From contig NZ_FMXM01000029.1 in the NCBI RefSeq assembly GCF_900103325.1, positions 1 through 50,072 of the forward strand: 50,072 bases of DNA, given 5' to 3'. The DNA is from Mesorhizobium qingshengii. Lineage in GTDB: Bacteria > Pseudomonadota > Alphaproteobacteria > Rhizobiales > Rhizobiaceae. A program made the position numbers and the translations under genes. The notes under the pieces were generated by a model that was not told the origin of the DNA, did no database searches, and worked only from the letters and a program-made list of their open reading frames with translations. This document shows positions 9,089-16,458 of the stretch, piece after piece (position 1 is the stretch's first letter; each line of letters opens with the position of its first letter).

Positions 9089-10156
9089 ATGGCGGCCATT
9101 ACGCTGAAGAAAATCCGTAAGTCCTATGGCGAGATCCGAGTCATCCACGATATCGACCTCGATATTGCCAGCGGCGAATTTCTCGTGCTGGTTGGCCCGT
9201 CCGGCTGCGGAAAGTCGACGCTTTTGCGCATGATCGCCGGGCTTGAGGACATATCGGGCGGTGATCTCGCGATTGCGGGCAGCAAGGTCAACACGTTGTC
9301 GCCGTCTGAGCGCAACATCGCCATGGTGTTTCAGGATTACGCGCTGTACCCGCATATGACTGTCGAGGACAATTTGTCCTTCGGCCTGAAGATGCGCGGC
9401 ACGACACAAGACGAAATCGGCCGGCGCGTGGAAAACGCCGCCAATGTTCTCAAGATCAAGGATTTTCTCAAGCGCCGTCCCGCGCAATTGTCCGGCGGTC
9501 AGCGCCAGCGGGTCGCCATGGGGCGCGCGATCGTTCGTGAGCCGGCCGCGTTTCTCTTCGACGAACCTCTCTCCAATCTCGATGCCGCCCTGCGCGTCGA
9601 AATGCGCCTGGAGATCGCCAAGCTGCACAACCGCATGAAAGCGACGACGATCTACGTCACCCATGACCAGGTCGAAGCCATGACATTGGCCGACAGGATC
9701 GCGGTGATGAATGCAGGTGTGGTCGAGCAGATCGGCAAGCCGCTAGACCTCTACCACAAGCCGGCAAGCCTGTTCGTGGCACGCTTCATCGGCAGCCCGA
9801 CGATGAACACCATCGATGCGTCGTTCGGTGAGGGCAATACGATCACCGTTCTCGGGTGCCCGATCGATGCCATGGAACATGCCGGCGAACGCCGTGCTAC
9901 CTCCGCCGTGTTTGGCATTCGGCCGGAAGATCTCATCAGCTGTTCGCCCGAGGAGGCATGGTTTTCCGGAGAGGTGGCCGTGGCTGAGCGACTTGGTAGC
10001 CAGACATATGCGTATGTGGAGATCGGCGATACCCGCATGTTGACAGTGGAACTGCCCCGCGACGCCGACATCTCCGTTGGAGAAAAAATCCATCTGACAG
10101 GTCATCCCGGGTCGATTCATCTTTTCGACAAATCGACTGGCCGACGTTTGAACTAA
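9089..10156 (+). CDS. Sugar ABC transporter ATP-binding protein, UgpC/MalK type
   Basis: A complete 355-residue ATPase. The P-loop GPSGCGKST lies at residues 36-44, the Q-loop at VFQDYALYPHM, the signature LSGGQRQRV at 134-142, Walker B FLFDEP at 155-160 and the switch His in YVTHDQVEAMT. A C-terminal TOBE/MOP domain with GIRPED follows. The start has GGGAGG nine bases upstream. It is divergent from the gntR-led operon, which encodes a binding protein and two permeases but no ATPase, so this gene most likely supplies the missing subunit. Many CUT1 systems in rhizobia keep the ATPase at the end of the same operon; the split layout here means both promoters need joint control, fitting the shared palindrome. 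Confidence 0.95.
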   Translation: MAAITLKKIRKSYGEIRVIHDIDLDIASGEFLVLVGPSGCGKSTLLRMIAGLEDISGGDLAIAGSKVNTLSPSERNIAMVFQDYALYPHMTVEDNLSFGLKMRGTTQDEIGRRVENAANVLKIKDFLKRRPAQLSGGQRQRVAMGRAIVREPAAFLFDEPLSNLDAALRVEMRLEIAKLHNRMKATTIYVTHDQVEAMTLADRIAVMNAGVVEQIGKPLDLYHKPASLFVARFIGSPTMNTIDASFGEGNTITVLGCPIDAMEHAGERRATSAVFGIRPEDLISCSPEEAWFSGEVAVAERLGSQTYAYVEIGDTRMLTVELPRDADISVGEKIHLTGHPGSIHLFDKSTGRRLN

Positions 10157-10872
10157 ACGCAATGTCGGAGTGTCGGTGGAACCTTTGTCCTGTTTCTGCC
10201 GTCGGTCGAGGTTGTTCGGCGATCCGATGTTAGACGTATGGGACTGCCAAGGTTGCCGCGAATTTCCATCTGGCTTTGCCTGATGCCGTCGATCCGGCAT
10301 ATCGCTAAGATCGTTTGACCTCGACGCGCCAGCGCTCGGGTCAGACGCCTCTGGCGTTCCCTCCGTAAGATAGGACTGGAGATTCGCTCAGTCGGCTGAC
10401 GGTGATTTCACGCCGGCAGTCAAATGAAATTCAAGCGCACAGGCGAGGATAGCCTCGGTTTTCCAGCCTCATAGAAAACGTTGGAGGGAGGCGAGGAGTG
10501 ACCTCGGTGTCGTAACGTGCGCCAGCTGCTGCCTCCGATCAAAACAGATTTGAGAACTCAGCCACGATGGCATCTATGCGCCTCGCAGCCGTTTTGTTCA
10601 TAGCTCGACAGCAATCGAATGGCATACGAGAACCTACATTGCGTCTGGTTGGGTCCAATTTCAGTCATCCCGATCGCAGGCCAGTAGGGCCGTTCCTGAG
10701 GGCATATATCGTTACAGCGAGCGCCGATTGCCGATACCTCCGGCGCTCAGCAGGTTCGTCACCGGTGCCGTGGCGCGAGGTCGTGTCCCATCAGGTGGTG
10801 TAGCTCGGCGGTTATGAAGCCGCTCGCGAGCGCGCCGCTAGTAGCGCTGTAGCGAGTGAGCGGCGTGTCGGT
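10157..10872. other. Intergenic region leading into IS256-type remnant
   Basis: About 700 bases with no convincing gene. A perfect palindrome CGCTCGCGAGCG lies at 10821-10832, inside wider arms GCCGCTC (10820-10826) and GAGCGGC (10858-10864). These are probably part of the left end of the IS element that begins near here; I cannot fix the exact terminus. No terminator is obvious after the ATPase gene. Confidence 0.4.
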
Positions 10873-10941
10873 GGTCATCGGCGCTTTCCAGTAGGGTTTG
10901 GTTGTTGACGCCAACCCATTTTGGAAGGACCACCGATGACC
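10873..10941 (+). promoter_or_regulatory. Long hairpin covering the transposase ribosome-binding site and start codon
   Basis: GGTCATCGG (10873-10881) pairs with CCGATGACC (10933-10941), which contains the ATG at 10936. Inside, CTTTCC (10884-10889) pairs with GGAAGG (10923-10928), the Shine-Dalgarno region, and GGGTTTGG (10894-10901) pairs with CCAACCC (10911-10917) with one bulge. Transcripts entering from outside would fold and hide the start, the known IS strategy against read-through expression. Confidence 0.6.
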
Positions 10942-12025
10942 GACGACATGATGAACCTGCGCACACTCGTGGAGAAGACCCCGGATGCCGATCTGCTGCG
11001 GGAGATGATCGGCATTGCCGCCGAGCGGCTGATGGAAATGGAGGTGGGCGCGGCCACCGGCGCCGCCTATGGCGAGAAGAACCCGCTGCGGCTCGCCCAG
11101 CTCAATGGCTACCGCGAGCGGGACTGGGAGACGCGGGCTCGGCACGGTCGAGCTGCGCATCCCGAAGCTCAGGAAGGGAAGCTACCTCCCGGGTTTCCTC
11201 GAACCGCGCCGCATGGCCGAGAAGGCGCTGACCGCCGTTATCCAGGAAGTCTATGTGCAGGGCATCTCGACACGCTCGGTTGACGACCTGGTTAAGGCCA
11301 TGGGGATGAGCGGCATCTCCAAGAGCCAGGTCTCGCGGCTGTGCGAGGAGATTGACGGCAAGGTGAAGGCCCTCCTCGAGCGGCCGATCGAGGGCGATTG
11401 GCCATATCTGTGGATCGACGCCACTTACCTGAAGGTCCGCCGCGGTAGCCGGATCGTCTCGGTCGCCGTCATCATCGCCGTCGGCGTCAACGCGGACGGC
11501 CGGCGCGAGGTCCTGGGCATGGAGATTGGCACCTCGGAGGCCGAGCCGATCTGGACGGAGTTCCTGCGCAAGCTGACACGTCGCTGCCTGCGCGGCGTCA
11601 AGCTCGTCGTCTCCGATGCCCACGAGGGCCTCAAGAGCGCCGTCACCAAGGTGCTGTCGGCGACATGGCAGCGCTGCCGCGTCCACTTCATGAGGAACGT
11701 GCTAGCCGATGCCGGCAAGAGCGGCCGCAGGGTCGTCTCAGCCTTCATCGCCACCGCTTTCGCCCAGGAGACGCCCGAGGCCGCATCCGTACAATGGCGC
11801 GCCGTCGCCGACCAGATCCGGCCGAAGGTGCCGAAGCCGGCGACAATCATGGATGACGCCGAGCCCGACGTGCTGGCCTACATGACCTTCCCGAAGGAGC
11901 ATCGCGCCAAGCTCCACTCGACGAATCCGATCGAACGTCTCAACGGCGAGATCAAGCGGCGCACCGAGGTCGTCGGAATCTTCCCGAACGACGATGCGAT
12001 CGTGCGCCTCGCCCGTCCGGCATAG
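10936..12025 (+). pseudogene. IS256-family transposase, frameshifted and 3'-truncated
   Basis: The N-terminal part (MTDDMMNLRTLVEKTPDA) reads from ATG 10936 and stays in frame to about 11139. One extra base (C at 11140) then shifts the frame; the rest continues in the frame ending at 12025 (GTVELRIPKLRKGSYLPGF). All three DDE residues are recognisable: Asp in LWIDATYLKV, Asp in LVVSDAHEGLK and Glu in NPIERLNGEIKRR. The C-terminus ends abnormally at AIVRLARPA, where family members continue for about 30-40 residues (RLVGA... type ending). A frameshift plus a lost 3' end means no working transposase. The extra base is not in a slippery run, so programmed frameshifting is unlikely. Confidence 0.85.
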
Positions 12026-12070
12026 CCGGGAGCGCATGAGAACTGCGGACTTCGCTTCGTTTGGGTATTT

Positions 12071-13084
12071 ATGGGTCAAATATTGGGTATGTCCAAAGGG
12101 GCATGGCGAGCGCTGGGCACGCTAGCGCCGGAACGCCTATCGGCTCTGCGCCGCGTTGCGACCATCGAGAGCATTGGCTCTTCTACCCGTATCGAAGGCA
12201 GCAAGCTCACCGACGCTGAAGTCGAGCGGTTGCTTGCCAACCTCGACATCAAATCCTTCGGATCACGCGATGAACAGGAAGTTGCCGGATATGCGCAGGT
12301 CATGGAAATGATCTTTGCGCATTTTGATGCGATCGACCTGACCGAAAACCACATCACGCAGCTACATCTCGACCTGCTGGCATTCAGCAATAAGGATGAG
12401 CGCCATCGCGGAGCGTACAAGACGCTCGCCAACAATGTCAGTGCGTTCGATGCCGATGGAAAAGAGATCGGCGTCATCTTCGAAACGGCGACGCCCTTCG
12501 ATACGCCAAAGCGGATGAAGGAACTTATCAAGTGGACACGCGCGACACTCAACGAGCAAAGCCTGCATCCTCTGCTCGTCGTCGCTATCTTCACGGCGGT
12601 GTTTTTGGAGATCCATCCATGCCAGGACGGCAATGGTCGGCTGTCGCGCGTTCTGACCACGCTGCTGCTAATGCGCAGTGGCTATGCGTATGTGCCTTAC
12701 TCGTCACTCGAAAGCGTGATCGAGAACAGCAAGGAGGGCTATTATCTGGCGTTGCGCCAAACCCAAAAAACGATCCGGAGTCCCAAGCCTAATTGGCAGC
12801 CCTGGGTCGGGTATTTCCTGCGCGCCCTTCAGCAGCAAAAACGCCGCCTTGAGAAGAAAATCGAACGGGAGCGTCTCGTGCTCGGCACCCTGCCGGAACT
12901 CTCACTTCAAATCATTGAAGGCGTCAAGGAGCGTGGGCGCATGACCATTGGCGAGATCGTCAACCTGATCGGCGCAAACCGCAACACTGTCAAAAAGCAC
13001 TTGGCCACCCTGGTCGAGGCGAAGCACTTAGCGCAGCATGGAACCGGGAAGGGCACATGGTATGGCAATGGTCAGAGTGGCTAG
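12071..13084 (+). CDS. Fic-domain protein with C-terminal winged helix (putative AMP-transferase)
   Basis: A 337-residue Fic/DOC-family protein. Such enzymes usually transfer AMP to hydroxyl side chains of target proteins. The active-site motif is HPCQDGNGR (residues 182-190), with Cys where most Fic proteins have Phe. An N-terminal autoinhibitory motif of the (S/T)xxxE(G/N) type is present at 38-43 (STRIEG), as in class II Fic proteins. The last 60 residues (RMTIGEIVNLIGANRNTVKKH) form a winged helix, suggesting DNA binding and autoregulation. No clear Shine-Dalgarno precedes ATG 12071, and the gene begins 45 bases from the broken end of the IS. The native N-terminus and promoter may therefore have been lost. 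ATG 12089 is an alternative start. Activity is uncertain. Confidence 0.85.
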   Translation: MGQILGMSKGAWRALGTLAPERLSALRRVATIESIGSSTRIEGSKLTDAEVERLLANLDIKSFGSRDEQEVAGYAQVMEMIFAHFDAIDLTENHITQLHLDLLAFSNKDERHRGAYKTLANNVSAFDADGKEIGVIFETATPFDTPKRMKELIKWTRATLNEQSLHPLLVVAIFTAVFLEIHPCQDGNGRLSRVLTTLLLMRSGYAYVPYSSLESVIENSKEGYYLALRQTQKTIRSPKPNWQPWVGYFLRALQQQKRRLEKKIERERLVLGTLPELSLQIIEGVKERGRMTIGEIVNLIGANRNTVKKHLATLVEAKHLAQHGTGKGTWYGNGQSG

Positions 13085-13115
13085 ATCGGGAAATGCGTGT
13101 TTTAAGATGCTCGGT

Positions 13116-13202
13116 TTATAAATCCGAGACTTTGCAGCGATCCTCATCGCCCTGTTTCAAAATGAACGCCTTCTGCGCGTCCGAAAACTTCGATGCCTTC
13201 AT
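13116..13202 (-). pseudogene. IS3-family transposase OrfA, N-terminal stub
   Basis: On the minus strand, ATG 13202 with GGAGAAGGAGCGGAACG upstream begins MKASKFSDAQKAFILKQGDE. This is the typical start of OrfA (helix-turn-helix protein) of an IS3-family subgroup common in Alphaproteobacteria. After about 20 residues the similarity ends and a stop follows at 13116-13118. The rest of OrfA and all of OrfB are absent, so this is a left-end fragment only. Confidence 0.65.
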
Positions 13203-13277
13203 CGTTCCGCTCCTTCTCCCAGCCGGGAAAGTACAGCGAAAAACTCTAACCAAAAACGATCCAATTATCGGGGATCA
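13130..13277 (-). mobile_element. Left-end fragment of an IS3-family element
   Basis: This spans the OrfA stub and its untranslated leader up to TGATCCCCGAT (13277 downwards), which has the TG start expected of an IS3-type terminus. The right side is lost near 13130. The fragment sits directly against the coding-like sequence at 13280-13456, which it probably interrupted. The outer boundary is an inference from the TG end and the switch in codon use. Confidence 0.45.
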
Positions 13278-13279
13278 GA

Positions 13280-13456
13280 GTAGGTGCCGCCGCAGCAAGA
13301 TCGCGGGCGGGCATCATCGACGAATCCCACAATTGGTTTCACGCCCGACGTATTGAGCTGCCGACCGTTAACACGATCGCCGATCTCGCCGCGCTAGGGC
13401 GTGCTTGGCGAAACCGTAATCCGCACCCGCATGACGGCGAACAAGCCAATCAGTAA
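13280..13456 (+). pseudogene. C-terminal gene fragment of unknown family, cut by IS3-type end
   Basis: Starting right at the presumed IS end, one plus-strand frame stays open for 58 codons to TAA 13454-13456, with GC-rich third positions. It includes IIDESHNWFHARRIELPT and LAALGRAWRNRNPHPHDG. No start codon with a ribosome-binding site precedes it, so I read it as the 3' end of a gene whose front was displaced by the insertion. I do not recognise the family. Confidence 0.35.
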
Positions 13457-13522
13457 GAGAAAAGGGAGGCACAGCTACCAGATCTAAAACGCGCAATAAG
13501 AATACCTAACCGCGAGTAAGTT

Positions 13523-13592
13523 TGGTGCACTCGGCAGGGCTCGAACCTGCATCTGCCCGGGAGACCTGCTCTGTCCGTTGAGCTACGAGCGC
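13523..13592 (-). pseudogene. tRNA-like sequence with shortened anticodon/variable region
   Basis: On the minus strand the acceptor arms GCGCTCG and CGAGTGC pair (one G-U). The D-arm is GCTC-AACGGACA-GAGC and the T-arm GCAGG-TTCGAGC-CCTGC. An A discriminator and encoded CCA follow. Between the D- and T-arms only about 17 bases remain (1 linker + 16), where about 23 are expected. The anticodon stem pairs poorly and there is no proper variable loop. The 5' half resembles a tRNA-Arg. I judge it a decayed or recombined tRNA, not a working one. Confidence 0.6.
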
Positions 13593-14009
13593 CTATTCAG
13601 TACGTTTAAACGGGTGACGGTCGCGTGATCAACTCAGAGATTGGAGGTAGTCACCCCTGCAATGGAAGTAGCTCACGTAGGGATGGCACGGAGCCGCCAT
13701 TGCCACGCATCTCGGTCCGACGCGCCTCGGATTGGATAGATCGCCAAGCCGAAAGCCTTAGCGGCTGCACCGTCTGCCTGGGGTGGCTGCTGCGGTCATC
13801 AGGAAAGGGGGACAGCAGCACGATCAGCCGCTTCCTGGATCGATTCGTGTCGAAGGACGCCAGGATCATGTCCGACGATGACAAGGCGATCGGCGGATGA
13901 TCCGCTTCGGCGCAGATTGCTGCGTTCGGAACAAAAGGGATAGGCCACGGTTCTCCTTTTGAAGGTATCGCAAACCGTGAGGAGGCGGCATAAAGATTGA
14001 ACTTGTGGT

Positions 14010-14201
14010 TTGGAACAGGCGGTCGCTGGGCAACGCGTGAAGCGAGCAGAACTTTCTCAAACAGGCGAAGTCGATGCTCGACGAGAGCTGCAGGCTCGCG
14101 GTCAACGTCGCTCTTTGCGGTCGTATTCGGGCCGAACACCGACACGCGAAAGCAGCCAGAAGCGACTGCAGAAGATCGTGCCACCGACAAGCGCACAGTG
14201 A
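14010..14201 (+). CDS. Small hypothetical protein (Arg/Gln-rich)
   Basis: A possible 63-residue basic protein starting at TTG 14010, rich in Arg, Gln and Ser, with no recognised domain and no hydrophobic segment. Its stop (14199-14201) lies within the ribosome-binding region of the next small reading frame, as in a two-gene unit. It could be the tail of a larger decayed gene. Only codon use and position support it. Confidence 0.25.
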   Translation: MEQAVAGQRVKRAELSQTGEVDARRELQARGQRRSLRSYSGRTPTRESSQKRLQKIVPPTSAQ

Positions 14202-14213
14202 GGAGCCGTAACC

Positions 14214-14456
14214 ATGCTCTTTGAACCGCTCAACCTGGACGGCCGAAAGCGAAGCGCCGTCTACCACGCAGCACGGCTTTCGACGCTGCACGACAGGCTG
14301 GCGAAGAAGCTCGACCAGGTCGAACATGCGGGCGAGCGGGTTGAACAGGCAGCGGCCGTTTTGGTCGAGGTCACCCGTCAACCTGTCATGGACGTGACGA
14401 TCGCACCTGCAGCAGGTTTCGTGCATCTGGAAGACAGTCACACCCTCGGCCTGTGA
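14214..14456 (+). CDS. Small hypothetical protein, 80 residues
   Basis: ATG 14214 follows GAGGAG at a normal distance. The protein has a helical, heptad-like middle (LHDRLAKKLDQVEHAGERV) and ends HLEDSHTLGL. Codon use resembles real genes of this genome. I recognise no family. It is the best candidate for a surviving gene in the decayed region and might be a small accessory-element protein. Confidence 0.4.
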   Translation: MLFEPLNLDGRKRSAVYHAARLSTLHDRLAKKLDQVEHAGERVEQAAAVLVEVTRQPVMDVTIAPAAGFVHLEDSHTLGL

Positions 14457-14764
14457 TCGTTGGGGATCGTCGGTAGAGTTCGTCACAGGTCGCGACCTTC
14501 AGGCCAGCGCTTCCATCATTCCGGTTCTAGCACGGCAGCGACCATGTCGAGCGACGACGAGCGCAGCGCATCATGGGCCGCCTGGTACTCGGCATGAACA
14601 CAGGTTCCGGCATGCGCTCGACTGCTTCTGCCCAGCACCTGAGCGCCTGATCGATCCACGCGGCTGTAGCGACGAATACCCTCGCGCGCGGTGTTAGCGC
14701 CAACAGAAGGAAGACATGGGGCCTGAGGCTTCATACACCCGCTCCGGTGTACTCGCTTCATCGT

Positions 14765-14941
14765 TCATGCAGCGCTGTCCGGCGTCGTGCCATACTGCTC
14801 TTGAAGATGAAGAAGGCGGCTAATCGCTGTCGCATAACGACTGATCTCGGCGTCGATCTCAACGGGGCTCAGGCCTCGGCCTTCAAGCTTCTTCCCCTCC
14901 TGCGCGACATGCAGCGACCAATAGCGCTGGCGCTCTGTCGT
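14765..14941 (-). pseudogene. Coding-like fragment without a start codon
   Basis: On the minus strand one frame is open from just after a stop at 14942-14944 to the stop at 14765-14767, about 58 codons with strong third-position GC. It includes RQRYWSLHVAQEGKK and EIDAEISRYATAISRL. No ATG, GTG or TTG sits at a sensible place, so the front appears lost. The stop overlaps an ATG of a further 24-codon frame (ATGA). Family not recognised. Confidence 0.3.
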
Positions 14942-15063
14942 TCAGTGCCCGACGAATTCCTGCGCCCACTTCTGTCGTAAGCACAGTGAACGTACTGACC
15001 TGACTCACGGAGAATCAAAGAGAGGCGGGCAGGGGCCAGCCCCGTCTGAGACAAGTCGACTGC

Positions 15064-16206
15064 TTACTCGGCTGCGGCCTGCGCTGAATTCGAGCCGATA
15101 TAGTTGCGGATCGTCTCGATGATGCGGTCCTGGTCGACCTCGCTGAGATAGGCGTGCATCGGCAGGCAGAGGATCCGCTTCGGCAGTTCCTCCGACACGG
15201 CAAGACCGGTCGGCGTGCGTGGGTAGTCGCGATACGCGACTTGGGCATGCAGCGGCTTGACGTAGTAGATGACCGATGGAATGCCCTTTTCGCCGAGATG
15301 CGCCTTCAGCCCATCGCGCTTGGGCGTTTCGATCGCGTACTGCGCCCAGGCCGAACGGCTGCCGCCCAGGTTACGGGCTGCGGTGACGATATCGCCAAGC
15401 CCTTCGGCGTAGCGGTTTGCCACCACCTGACGGGCAACCATCTCGTCTTCGAGAATGGCCAGCTTCTCGATCAGGATCGCCGCCTGCAGCGTATCGAGCC
15501 GTGAATTGATGCCGACGCGGACATTGTCATATTGCGTTTCGCCCTTGCCGTGGAAGGCAAAGGAACGCAGTTGCTCGGCCAACGCGTCGTCATTGGTGAA
15601 CATCGCGCCGCCATCGCCGTAGCAGCCAAGCGGTTTTGCCGGGTAGAAGCTGGTTGAGCCGACGGCGCCGAACGAGCCGCACATCTTGCCGTCGACCGAG
15701 CCGCCCATCGACTGGGCGGCATCCTCGATCACCATCAGATTCTCGCGATTGGCGATCGCCATGATCGCGTCGTAGTCGGCGGCGAGGCCGAACAGGTCGA
15801 CCGGAATGATCGCCTTCGGTTTCAGTCGGCCTTCCTTCTTGATCATGGCGATGGCAGCCTCGAGGCTGGCAATGTCGATATTGTAGGTCGCCGGATCGAC
15901 GTCGACAAAAACCGGTTCTGCCTTGGCCAATGCCACCACTTCGGCGGTGGCGGCGAAAGTGAAGCTCGGCACGAACACGGCGTCGCCCGGACCGACGCCG
16001 GCCGCAAACAGAGGCAACAAAAGCGCATCTGTGCCGTTGGCGCAGGCCACGACATGTTTGGTGCCGATATAGGCGGCAAGCTTGTTTTCGAATTCGGTGA
16101 CCTGCGGCCCGAGGATATAGCGGCCCTCTTCGACGACGCGGTCGATCGCGGCCTTCAGCCGATCGCGGATTCGTTCGCGCTGTGCGCCAAGATCGATGAA
16201 CTGCAT
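15064..16206 (-). CDS. DegT/DnrJ/EryC1/StrS family sugar aminotransferase (WbpE-like)
   Basis: A 380-residue PLP-dependent aminotransferase. The PLP lysine is Lys191 in SFYPAKPLGCYGDGGA. The cofactor motifs CANGTDAL (residues 55-62) and VIEDAAQSMGG (159-169) are also present, as is the C-terminal LPMHAYLS. From memory the N-terminus (FIDLGAQRERIRDRL) and overall pattern resemble WbpE, which aminates UDP-3-keto-N-acetylglucosaminuronate. Such enzymes make amino sugars for lipopolysaccharide or exopolysaccharide. No other nucleotide-sugar genes flank it here, so its pathway partners must lie elsewhere. The start is ATG 16206. It is the first intact gene right of the decayed region. Confidence 0.9.
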   Translation of the reverse strand: MQFIDLGAQRERIRDRLKAAIDRVVEEGRYILGPQVTEFENKLAAYIGTKHVVACANGTDALLLPLFAAGVGPGDAVFVPSFTFAATAEVVALAKAEPVFVDVDPATYNIDIASLEAAIAMIKKEGRLKPKAIIPVDLFGLAADYDAIMAIANRENLMVIEDAAQSMGGSVDGKMCGSFGAVGSTSFYPAKPLGCYGDGGAMFTNDDALAEQLRSFAFHGKGETQYDNVRVGINSRLDTLQAAILIEKLAILEDEMVARQVVANRYAEGLGDIVTAARNLGGSRSAWAQYAIETPKRDGLKAHLGEKGIPSVIYYVKPLHAQVAYRDYPRTPTGLAVSEELPKRILCLPMHAYLSEVDQDRIIETIRNYIGSNSAQAAAE

Positions 16207-16458
16207 GTCGGCCTCAAAAACGGTTTAGCCAGAGATAACGGCCCGCTGGTACCAGAGTTGCGGCTGTCGAGAAAGCCGGACAGGCAAAGCCGCGAATTGC
16301 GCAAGTGTCGCAGTCTGTTACCGGTGTTTTCCAGCGTGTCTTCGCGAGATGCCGGAAATCCGGCCTTCGTCGGGCGCGTTCTCGCGCTTATAGTCCCTGG
16401 GACACGCCCTGCGAAACATAAAGTGATCGACTGGCTTAATCTATCTTGGGCACGTCGC

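Larger units (their letters stand above)
10873..12025 (+). mobile_element. IS256/Mutator-family insertion sequence remnant, right end missing
   Basis: The element is recognised from its transposase. The left boundary probably lies somewhat before 10873, in the palindromic stretch from about 10800. The right boundary is cut off: coding similarity stops at about 12012, no matching terminal inverted repeat is seen, and the fic reading frame starts 45 bases later. Not mobile on its own. Confidence 0.75.
13593..15063. other. Decayed accessory DNA with small coding-like fragments
   Basis: About 1.5 kb with no complete recognisable gene. Three short stretches with coding-like codon use are listed separately (14010-14201, 14214-14456, 14765-14941). 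Around 14516-14760 further minus-strand pieces read well only if the frame is changed part-way. The rest (13593-14009 and 14942-15063) shows nothing I can support. The mixture of broken frames next to IS debris and a tRNA remnant suggests an eroded integrated element. Confidence 0.5.

Noticed and set aside
11130..11145. Programmed frameshift in the IS256-type transposase
   Set aside because: IS256-family elements use a single frame, and the extra C is not in a slippery A- or T-run. The 3' end is also lost, so mutation is the simpler explanation.
13866..14486. Minus-strand frame of 206 codons in the decayed region
   Set aside because: Cys-rich, poor codon use and no motif; the plus-strand frame 14214-14456 reads better and has a ribosome-binding site.
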